A stretch of 64,000 nucleotides of DNA. Source: Portulaca oleracea. Lineage: Eukaryota; Streptophyta; Magnoliopsida; Caryophyllales; Portulacaceae. Below, one piece after another: positions 37,252 through 48,700 of this stretch. Numbering within the stretch: the stretch's first letter is position 1; each line of letters opens with the position of its first letter. The translations under genes and the position numbers were made by a program. The stretch is from NCBI GenBank assembly GCA_029582165.1, contig CM055881.1:16635094-16699093 (forward strand), in the 5' to 3' direction. The notes below the pieces were generated by a model that worked only from the letters and a program-made list of their open reading frames with translations, was not told the DNA's origin and made no database searches.

Positions 37252-37983
37252 AAGCGAAGCCCTTTATGAGGGCCACGTCAGTTTTCCCAATCACGTTAAC
37301 GTCTTCAGACAAGGGCAGTCTCGTCCATTTACCCACCAACAACAACGTGCAAAATCTCTGATTTCCCAGAACTACCCCTCCTCTTCTTCCCGGCAACCAA
37401 AAAACATTCTCCCCCCCTGGAAAAAGAAGCCAAACAATTCAAATATAATTTTCCTTCCAAATTTAATTTCCTACTTTTCTCAAGCCTCATCTCACGAATT
37501 TTTGGACTCTCTCTTTCTCTGATTCTCTCTCTCCATGTTTGACTCGTACTTGGGCGGACGCGACAGCTTACTTTAAATTCGATTCCCATTTTCGTCAGGC
37601 CAAAAATTTAAAAACAAATTCACTCTTTATTCTCCCTCTTACTCCGTCAATCGCCGGAGCTTCCCGTCGTCGACTTTCCGGCTAAGTTGGACAAAGTGCT
37701 GGACCGACTCTCCTCTTTCTGATTGAGTATCGAGGTTTGTGTTTTGTGGGGATTTTTATGCATTGGACTTTGGAGTGAGATTCATCTGTTCCTGTGGGAA
37801 CTGGATTCTGATTGTGTAGATAGAGAATAGGTGGAAGTAGATCTAGGGTTTGAATGCGGGGGATGGCAGCCTGAGAGAAGGGTTGGTTTGGAGTGACAGA
37901 CGATTGAATGGTGGTTTAGATGATGAAAGGGAGGGATGTTAGAAATTGGAAAGAGAAAAGGTTAGGTGAATTTCTCACATGGA
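37252..37983 (+). promoter_or_regulatory. PRAF promoter and 5' UTR region
   Basis: Upstream of the PRAF start codon the sequence is pyrimidine-rich (CTCTCTCTTTCTCTGATTCT near 37506). GC-rich leader-like sequence follows (CGCCGGAGCTTCCCGTCGTC near 37652). An ATG five bases before the true start, in another frame, could act as a short upstream ORF. A 5' UTR intron starting near GAGGTTTGTG (37732) is possible but not proven. No clear TATA box was fixed. Confidence 0.4.
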
Positions 37984-40578
37984 ATGGCAGATCTTGTTAG
38001 CTTCGGGAATGCTGGTCGCGACATTGAACAGGTTATTCTTCTTTTCTTTCTTCTATATTTTGCTTTTTGTAATGTTTGTTGTTTCATGTTTTCTGATAGA
38101 AATGTAATTCTGTGGGAGACAATTGTAGGATTTCAATGCCGATTTTTGGAGATTTTGACTTGGCATAGACTTTATAGGTCAATGTGGTTTGATCCCAATA
38201 TTGTTGGCATTTCAATTCCTCCCTCCCTCTTTAAGTTTCTCTAACTAAATTTGCTTTGTAAGGAAAGTAGGATCGAATCGGATGCGAAATAAGTCACGGA
38301 AAATGGGAAGAACATAAATCACACCATAAAACACCAAATTTAGGTGGAAACTCATATCAGGAAAAAAACCATGGGCGTTGAGAAGCACAAAACATCCACA
38401 TATATGAGAGTACAAAGTGCTGTGCCCATGGATCGATTATTGGAGAAAAAAAAAAGATAGTAGATTATAATTGGTGCATGAATAATGGGCGGATAAATAA
38501 ATGGAAGGCTTTGATAATTGGTGTTGAACTTGCTGCTGTACACCGCAAAAATGATGCCCAAAATAATAACAGATGAACAACACAATCAAACGGCAGCGAA
38601 GGAAGAAGGTAAAATGCCCATCAACACCATGGTCAAAGGAAAATAGCTCAATTGCTTCAGAGCAAAATAATGTATAAGAAGCTTAATTACTCCCTTGATG
38701 AAACACTAATCAAATAACCAAGATGGTAGGCAACTCATAATTAGCCCACTTAGATGATTATATATAATGGGCTTAATACAATACTACCTCCATCCCATAA
38801 GAGTCTGTCACTTTAACTAACTTTTTTTGTTGCATAATATTTGTCCCGTTATAATTCCAATGTAACTTTTTTCAACTAACTACTTTTTTATTAGTTTTTC
38901 TCATACAAAAATAGAAAACGCGAGATGGAAAGATATTCATACAATTTAATACTAATGTTTCACGACTTTTCATGGAACACAATACTTAACTAACTCATTT
39001 CATTGGTCTTTTGGCTAAATGGACAAGTAATATGGGACAAAGGTAGTATTAAATTTGGGCCATTCTACCCAACACATGTTGTCAAAATTGTGGAGTTAAG
39101 ATGGAAATTTTTAAAGTTGCTTTGATGAGTAGATAAGTTCCTTATGGAAATATTTGTAGTGATCCCACCCAATTTGGAGCCGAGACCTTTTTTTTTTTTT
39201 TGGCTGGAGTGATAGGAAAATGAAAAAAAAAATAGCTACAAGAGGAACCTTACATGGACATGAATATGTGCTATTTTGATTTGCCTATCATGTTTGTTTG
39301 TCTTAACTAATTCATAATTTTATCTTCTGCTTATGCAGGCATTGATTGCTTTGAAGAAAGGTTCTCAATTGCTTAAATATGGTCGAAAGGGAAAGCCTAA
39401 ATTTTGTCCATTTAGACTTTCTAGTGTAAGTTTTACGCTTTGCATGGTTTGGTGATTTTGCTTCTTCTAAACTAATTACCAACTTGTTTTTCTATAAATA
39501 TTATTGATTGTGCCTCAAACATCAGTCGTTGTTGTCTTTTGTGCTGTAATGTTGTGATTCTAATGTTAAATTGTGATACAAGTTGGCGCTGGGTAAACTA
39601 TTTTGAGTGTACATTATGTAAGCATTTATGGCTCTAGTCTGATAGTGTCTATGCTCTTCATGTCATGAGCTTCACCAGTGTGTTCAGACATAGGGGCCTA
39701 GGGGTAGTGATAGAGAATGACAAATAACAAAATATTGCGTATAAGAATTCAACATCCTGGTGTTGGATTCAAGAGAAGAATTCAACATTACCATGCTGGA
39801 TTCAAGAAAAAATTGGTATCTCGCTGCATGGGATATTGAAAAGGGCACAACGCGTGTCAATCTTGGTGCTGTAATTGGCGAAGTTGTAGAACTGCCTAGG
39901 GTACAAACAAAATACATATGGGACTCAAAAGGACCATGGGAAAGTTTCAAATCATCAACATTAAAGATAGGACTAATACATAATAGTAGTTAAATAAAGT
40001 AAATGAGAATTAGTGTCAGTCACTGTCAGTATCAATTGAAGATGGAACACGTCTCATAAGAGTTAGATGGCTCTCTTCCTCACCTTATTCTCCATGGAAC
40101 TTTAATGACTATAGACTTGACTCACAACCACAAGATCTTGTGAAAATTCATGGACTGGAGTTTCTACTTTATAAGCTAATGTATAGACCGAAAAATACAG
40201 TAGGCAGAACTTAGAAATCATAGTTGTTTCCTGTTGTGTCCTGCACATGGAGCGTTTGCAAACTGGAACAAGAGCGAGGAGCAAGGAGGAAGATGTTGGT
40301 ATTAGTGTTAGTTCTATACTTTTGTTCTCAAGAGCCGAAGGAGGAAGAAAGAGGGGAGAAAGTAATTCAAAAAGTAATTGCATTAACATTCTTACCAATT
40401 TTTATGGTGCCAAACCTTCAAGTTTTCAGATCTAGTGTTCTGTTTTAAGTCTTGAAAGATGCTTTGAATTTTGTCTCAGAGCAAGAGAGACCAATAGAGA
40501 TGCAGAAGAATATAAAGAGAAACTAAGAAAGTATGGAAAAAAATGCAGAGGCCATTGATGTTGCTTCGAGCCCTTGAG

Positions 40579-40649
<71 letters not shown>

Positions 40650-43600
40650 CACATGAAGGAGAATAAGAAGCTGTTATGAGGCTTTTACTAGTTACTAGGG
40701 TGACAAGTTATTAAATGCATTAAAGAAAAGAAAGGAAATTGGAAAACAGTTAACCAAATAGCGTTTCAGAAGAAGGAATTTCGTTTCCTAAAGCATTCCA
40801 AGTTAACCAACATTCCCGTTTTTCCCCTTTCTGTGACCCCAATGTTCCACGATCCAGGTAACTATGGTTCTGGATAATTAAATGCAGCCAATCCTTTTTT
40901 CTATGTATATTTTTAAATTGATTTATTCTGCAGCAGCAAATGCTAGTCACAATAACGCTTCCAACAAAGCAGAATTATGGATTAAGAAAATCGAAGTTCA
41001 AAAAGGAAATACCATAAAAAAACCTCCCAAAAGGTAACGGAGGCGTGCAAAGGTTTCCTCGGGCTGGACGGAGATTGGCCCTCGAGTGCAAAGGCAGAAT
41101 ACTAAAATAAAAAAATAATAAAAAAGGGAAGGGAATTCCTTTTTCTGTGAAAAAAATCTGAAGTTAGAACTATGTTTGCTTGGGAACCAATGGGAAGGAT
41201 AAGCTCATACATCAAAATGTGTTTCCATTTCTGATCGAGGTGCTGATTAGGTGTAGGTTTGTGGAAACACCTTGACTCTTTGATACCAGAACTGTGGAAT
41301 GTATTGGAGCTATCTTGGAGACTCGGAGTAATTTTTTTGAAGCCCAATAAGTGGTTTGTGTATTGATGGTTGTCAAATTTCAGCATAACAATGCTATTGA
41401 TGTGAGATACCTAAATACAAGATGAAATAGATTACTATGTTATGAATATGAAATTTGAAAAAAAGCATATTCTTAGTTTGATAGGACATAATAATTAATA
41501 TGATTAAACAAATAAGGTAGACATGTTACTCTACATATTACAATGCAACTAGCTATAATATGCTATGTGACAAGCAAAGGTCAGCTGCTTGGACAAGATT
41601 TTGCTAGCATTGGTTTTTGAGGCTTTATAACCGTATAAGTAGTTGTGTGAAGAACTAGATTCCTAAAACTTGTAGTGGGATAATTAATCAAGCTTGAATA
41701 GCATCATCTCTTATGGTTGTGTAATGTTGTCATGCTAATGTTGCTTGAATGTGCACTTTTCACCTAGGACTTGCAGATTAACATGGTCCAAATTCTTTGA
41801 TTGTTATGCATTCTTTACTTATCTAGATTCATGAACCTAAGAAGGATACTAGTGTTATGATGCGTTGGTCACTGGTTCAGTACGCAGTTTTTTTTTTTTT
41901 TTTTTTTTTGGGTTTGTGATTGATGTGAAGTGTTGGTGGATGCGGAGAGAACATACCCACAGTGCTACGCATGAGAGAAATTTAGGGGTGTGGTTGGAAG
42001 TTGGAACCATTGAGTCTATGGTGGTCAATCCCTCATTTTCTCTCGTCTATGGTCATTCGTTACTAGTTCATTATCTCCTCTTCATTAGGGTTTGACTTTA
42101 ACACCCTATTGAGTTTCAAGACAAGAAGTTTGCCGTTCATGATTTCTACAAATTACTTTTGAGTTTGAACCTTAGAGATTGAAACTTGATGGTATGAAAC
42201 TTTCCTCTTGAAGGGTTTCACATAAGGAGTTTATGGAGTTGCCTTTTAGTGAGGAAGAAGTCACTAAGACTCTTTTTGATGGTTGTGGGCATAAGGTTCC
42301 TTGTCTGCACGGGCGGATTCAGTATGGGGTCACGTGACCCTGCTTTAAAAAAAAAAAAATCAAAAAATTCTGCTTTTATGAATAAAAAACTGAGTAGTTA
42401 TTATAAATACTATATGTGACATCAAGATGTCATATAAGATTACTGTGGCTGAGCGGCGCGCGCCTGTTCAATGGTAGCTCGATGGTCGTGTGTTCAAATC
42501 CCACAAAACCCATAATTGTACTTTTTACCGGAGGCCGCCATCATTTCCCGAGCAACCACCAACCACCATCATTATCTGCTCAACTGCGTAAATTGTGTTA
42601 AGATTTATTATAGTTAATTGAATTTTTTTTTTCAAATATTATTTCAAATTTAAAATAATTCATTGAATTTTCAATTTATATTGGTTTGAATGTGATTATG
42701 TAGTATAATTCTTAGAAATTACTCTATTTGCTAATAAATTTAGTTGAATTTGTTTATCGAACTTGAAAATTTAGCCTGATAATAGTTTTAGGTTTTATTT
42801 TTTATAACTACCCAAAACAAAATAATATTGTAAAGTTTTTGATTTATTATTTGACTTTTTAAGTTTGACTTTGAAACCGCTTAATTTTAATTCTGGATTC
42901 GCCACTGCTTGTCTGGATGGTATGATGATGGCATTCCTTCATATTGTTTGGGGTGATATGAAGCAAGTGTTATATGAGTTTTGCTCTGCTGGCAAATTTG
43001 TGCCCAACCGCAATGCAATTTTTGTAGGTCTTATTCCCAAGAAAGTGAATGCAATCAACCTCAAGGATTTTTGGCCTATGAATTTGATTGTGTGTATGTA
43101 TATGGTGTTCTCTAAGGTTTTAACTCTACAGTTGAGGATTATTATGGGGAGCCTTATTTTAGTTATTAAGAATGCCTTCATTGAGGGAAGTCAAATGTTT
43201 GATGATCTAATTGTGAATGAGATTATTGATTCCAAACTCTAAACGGGCATGCCATGAGTTTTTTGTACGTTAGATATAGAGAAGACTTATTGATGTAGGG
43301 ATGAAGAGGGGTGGGATAAAAGGGTTGGTTGGATTCGTCAAGGACTAGCCAAGGACACTAAGGCAGACTTGCTGTTAAGGACCTTGGTGCTGTGAGGACA
43401 GAAAATCAACAAGGGATAGAGCTAATCACTCTTCTAAGATACATCTAATGCTGCACCTCTTATAGAGATGATTAAGGCTATTTGGAGCTAATTAGGATAC
43501 AACAAGCACCACCTAATAAGCTAAGGAAACCTAAAAATCACCACCTAATTAAGCCACAATTAGGATTAACGTTTAGGGATTTCTTTCAGAGAGTGAACAC

Positions 43601-45695
43601 TCACTCTTATTTTCATTCATAAAAAAACATAAGCTGATTTTTACAAAGAAGTTGATAGCTTTATACAAAGGGAAAGCTTGGGCAAGGGGTAAGTGGGAAG
43701 GAGAATCTAGAACCTTCCATTAGGTAAAATAAAAAGAAATAAAATCAGATAAATTCATCCTTGGCAGCCCCCATTACCTAATGTACTAATTTTCACTACA
43801 GGACCAATACAATATGATGTCAAGTATCAACTTGCAGAGGGCATCTCTTTCATTTGAAATCCAATTAGGACTATGAGGACATTCTGGAAGCCATGGAGAA
43901 TACTCTTTCCAGATATATCCATAGAAGTCACCTTGGCCAATTGTAAAAGGCGAAAATAATCCTAGAACTAGAATTATCAAATTGATGCTTCCATATGACT
44001 ACCCTTGTCCTTGGTCTTCCCAATGACTTTAATTGTGGACTTAGCCTTGATTCTTCAACTGGGCCTCAAAGTTAACTCCATTAGGATCCACATATATGGA
44101 TTTTGAAGCTTCCATATGAGATTTAAGATTGAATAATCAAGCAAGCAAAACCAGGTAATAAACCACTGTGGAAAGTAGTTTAACCTCTTAACTATGAATG
44201 GCTTTTAGTAGGGGCAAATGGAGTCTTCTAATCTTCAAATTTACTTTATTGGAAAGTTGACTCATTATAGTTTAAGGATAAGAACCAGAAACCAACCTTA
44301 ATTGCTGTTAGGAGGGGTAATCAAGGCTAACAAACCAGACCATTTGTTGAGTTCATTGAGCTGGATAGTGAGGTTGGGCTTGTCAATCCCCTTGGACCTC
44401 TGTTCACCTTGGGGCATGATTGGGCTGTGGCCATCCTGACGTCACTATGATCCTATGAACTAGTGTTTCTTCTTTATGTCACGTCAAAAATGGGTTTGGG
44501 GGACAAATGGGCCCTTTATCCCCACTCCTTCTCTTGTTAGTAATGGAAGTGTTTTTGAGGTTAAGCTGCTTCTAGTACGAGCTTCTATCTAGGTTTCTGT
44601 GGAGCGCTCCAATCATGCAGTCTTTGAGAGTTTATCATCTTTTTCTGCTGGTAACACTATTGTTTTTTGTGATAGCGATTATGAATAGACGGTGAATTTT
44701 AGGTGAGGATGTGTGGTTTGAGGATCAATTTGGTAGTGTTTTATCATGTCCATGGGGCAAGTAGTCACATTTTAGTTGCTAATGGGAATTGTGGATTGTA
44801 GCATTGAGTTTTTCTTGGACTAGATACCTTGGTCTTCCTTTGGTACAGGTTCCAAGAAGATTGACATTTGGGATCTAGTTATTGAAAGGTCAGAGAAAAA
44901 AAAGTCTCTGGGTGGAAATCTAATTTAAGTGTCCTTTGGAAGGGGGAGATTAACTCTTTAAAGAGTGTTCTCTAAAGCATCCCCATTTACTTTTGTTTCG
45001 CCTTACCTTCTTGCCATTAAGTTGGAAGGAATTCAAAGAAACCTCCTTTAGGGTTCTTTTGAAAGTGATTTGAAGTATCACTTGGTGAGATTAAATGTTA
45101 GTGCTGGCATTGATATGCATTTTGGAACATTCGTGCCAAAATGAGGCTCGTTTTTACATGAATGCAAGTTCTAGTGATCCAGGCAATAGAACAAGGAGGA
45201 AAAATGAGGGGTGAAATTTGAAAGTAACTCAAAAGCCACTTGAATTATACAGTGATACCTGGATTTGTGGAGCCTTACCTTGAAATTTTCAGATCTGATG
45301 TTATGGTTTAAGTCTTGATTCTACACTTGAAATTTTCATATTTGATGTTCTGGTGTGAGCCTTGATTCTTGAATGGTTGCCTAGAGCATTAGTTGCACAG
45401 AGTGAGAGAGATGAAGAGGAAGAAGAGCTAGAGAAAGAAAGAACAAAAAAATGGAGCTGCCATGGATGTTTAGTTCGAACTTTTGAACCAGAAAAAGATA
45501 CAAAGAAGAGAGAGGCAACGAGACGCGGCACTGCTAGGGTGATATATGCCCATTAAGTAAATGTTAAAACGAAAAAAGAAAAATGGGAAAAAATAATTTG
45601 CAGTGGGTCTTCAATTCTACCCACCACCGCATGTATGCTTGATTCATTGGAATGTAGATCAAATTTATTAGTTCTTGTTCTTGTTATTGTTATTG

Positions 45696-45734
<39 letters not shown>

Positions 45735-48700
45735 TTAATTTATTATTACCTAACTAAAATATATAAGCATGTCACATGCTGCATGGGATGTGCATCTTAT
45801 ATTAATAATTTGATATTTATATCCTTTCTTCTTTTCTTTTTTTTTTAATAATGCACTTAAGTTTGCTTCTCAAATATGGAAACTAATATGGTTTAATACA
45901 TGTCTTTTGCATTAAATCATTTAGTAAATTATAATATTCATAAACTAATAAAGAGCAGAATAGCATAATAGAAGTAAAATTTTATATTTGAAGTTGCGTC
46001 CTGAAAGAACAAGTTTCATTCCGAAATGGTTCCAAACTTCCTAGCGTTCCTGTTTTTGGGTAGGTGGCAAACCACGTTCCTATTCTCGATCTTGTGATGC
46101 GACCGTTCCGTGTTTCGGGTGACTATGACTTGAACTAATCAAAGAAACAAGCTTCTACAAATACATAATCAAAGATAACAAATACTAAACTCATTTAGCT
46201 CCAATACTTCCCTCTCCAACCCCATGTCGAAATCACCTATGAACTTTAAGGTCTCCCATCTATAAAACAGTAACAATAATATCATTGTAGATAAACAGAC
46301 AAAAGCCACTTTTGATTCCCCAATATTTTGTTAAAGCATAAAGAGGCTATAATCTTTGGGCATGACTCCACTTTTCCACCATCATCATCAACAAAACAAT
46401 CATCACCTATTGGGGGAGAGACAGAAGAGAGAAAAAGGGAGAGAGAGAGAGAGAGAGAGACTTAAATTGATTTGAAGCAAATTGGATACTAACTTCAAAT
46501 CCATCCCAAATCCCAATAAATATGTAATCTTATCCCTTACCAGCAAGTCATGTCAGTAATCCTCAACTTCAGTGTAAATCTTTCTTTATTATTTCCTTAT
46601 AACAACAAAGGGGAAGATGTAGGTCTTCAAGCTTTCTATATACATTTGAGCTGACTTTGATATGTTTGATGTAGTGGTTTATTATTATTATGAACTGAAT
46701 ATCTTGGGGATTCATGAGGTGTCCTAATGCTCAGGGTTGGTTGATCCATAACTACGAAGGCTATTACACTTCTCTTTTGCTGTTCTCTAAACATTATGAG
46801 AAGGTACATGAGTGGTTCCAATATGAGTTGGACTTTATATGTAATAGATTGGACTTTTGGATCAAATGGGTCGGCTCATGATTGATGTTTAGTATCCTAA
46901 TTCTAGGCATTGGGGCTTGAACAAGGTCCTTATTAAAGACAGGCAACAGCATTTGTTGAGGCCTTGTTGAGGTGTATTGTAACTTTGTAAGTCAACGACT
47001 GGTTGAGATGCTGTAAGCAACACAGCAGGGTATTGAGCCTCTCTAAGCAATTTATTCACAAATTTTAGACCTAGCTTGGATGAGGTCATTCAAATTACAT
47101 GACAATTTTCAGCTACTATGGTGATATGAAGGTTCAATTTGATTAATTAAAAGTACAAGGGGGTTGGTGTCAAATTCTACAAGCATCCCAAAGGCCCACG
47201 TTAGTTATGAAATGCTGGATGGAGGAGTTTGTGTAGAACTGCACTCTTATTCTAATACTGTAGGTAACTTTCGTCAAACAAAGGATCTAGAGCCCATAAG
47301 TGGGAAATGGAATTAATTCGAAGGCCATTGAATTTGGTATTTGAACACAGATTGAAAGAGACGTAACTTATGTGCCTATGAGAAATTGAGTTTCTCCAGA
47401 TGAAGTCTTAAGCTTCAATCTTATGCACTAGACGTTGTGTGGAAGATGTTATAAAGTCGTATAAAAATGTTCCTTTCATGCGGCATAATGCAGATTGGTG
47501 GAGACTTTGGGTAGTCCAATTTGAATTAAAATGTCAAAATTAAGTAAATGTTATTTTTTAGTTTGCACCCTAGACTTAATAACTGAGACTGTCTTAGTAA
47601 ATGCTATTTTTGAGTTGAACCCTTGGTTTAATAACTGAGACTATTGTGTTAAGTTGTAAACACATAAATTACTCTTAAAAAGGCCCTGATGTTTGACACT
47701 GAGTAGTGACATCTGAATCTGTAGACTGACTATGGCCAACAATAAAGTAGTTAGGAACCTTGAACATTGGATACTTTTGAAGCTAAATAGAAGAATGGGC
47801 ATGACCTTTGATTTACTGTTTCCTTATATCAAACTAGGATCTAGTACTATGTTTCAATTTCATAAGAGGATGTGCATTTGAGTAGTTTACCAGTTTCGCT
47901 TTTTTTTTTTGGTGTGCGTGTGTGTTGTTTGGGGGGGGGGGGTGTTGTTCTTGGGTTGTTCATTGGGGACGGTTTACCCACATCAATATATTCCCATGGA
48001 TTGCAGATTTTAAACTTGTCTATTTTTCAAGGTTTTTCTTTCCATCTGTTTACTTTCTCTTTATGCATGCCCTTTCTTTTCCTTTTGGTTTTTCTTATTG
48101 CCTTCATTAAGATTAACTATTGAGGTTTTCTTCTGGCTTCCAATAATTCCAGTGACATAGTTTTATCTGAAACCTTCTACAGGATGAAACAACTTTGATC
48201 TGGTTATCCAATGGCCGTGAAAAAAGTATAAAGCTATCTTGTGTATCAAGAGTAGTTCCTGGACAAAGAACCGTGAGTTTTGTGATGCTCAACTATATTC
48301 TAAATCTATATCTTTGAATCCCCACCCCCAAATAAAGCTCAGGAGGAGATCCAGAGCTTGTTCATTTCGCTTAAACTTGTTTTTCTGTCTTCCAGGCTGT
48401 TTTTAGAAGGTTTCTGCGCCCAGACAAGGATTATTTATCATTTTCCCTAATATACAACGACGGAAAACGAACCCTCGATCTGGTAGATGGCTAAGTAGTC
48501 ACAATGCAAGTGTTTGAATGCATTTCTAAGATACTGATTCATTGTGCTTGTTGTAGATTTGCAAGGATAAAGTTGAAGCTGAGGTTTGGATTGCTGGCCT
48601 CACTACTCTTATATCCGCAGGCAAAGGTGGGCGCTCCAAAATTGATGGGTGGAGTGATGAAGGCCTTTCCTTTAATGTAAAACTACCTAGCCCAACACTG

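Larger units (their letters stand above)
42230..45070 (+). pseudogene. LINE (non-LTR retrotransposon) reverse transcriptase remnant
   Basis: Broken pieces of a plant L1-type reverse transcriptase in order: [20 protein letters not shown] (42240-42300); [20 protein letters not shown] and [11 protein letters not shown] (43000-43095); an LDIEKTY trace near 43270; [10 protein letters not shown] near 44490; and a C-terminal [20 protein letters not shown] block (44825-44920) with [12 protein letters not shown] near 45030. Many stops and frameshifts. The fragment is split by a hAT element at 42308-42907 and by about 1.2 kb of foreign sequence at about 43290-44470. It lies in the sense direction within PRAF intron 2. 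Confidence 0.8.
39426..48182 (+). other. PRAF intron 2, 8.8 kb, filled with transposon debris
   Basis: GTAAGT donor after exon 2 and a TTCTACAG acceptor before exon 3. It contains a GA microsatellite, a dead LINE, a hAT element and a pair of diverged direct repeats (separate entries). Elsewhere, about 45.6-48.1 kb and 39.4-40.2 kb, I see only AT-rich intron sequence, a T run at 41887-41909, a TTA microsatellite (about 45697-45733) and a G run near 47931. Confidence 0.85.

Noticed and set aside
42440..42515. A functional tRNA gene
   Set aside because: Box A and box B are present, but no full cloverleaf with a paired acceptor stem could be seen. It lies in a transposon.
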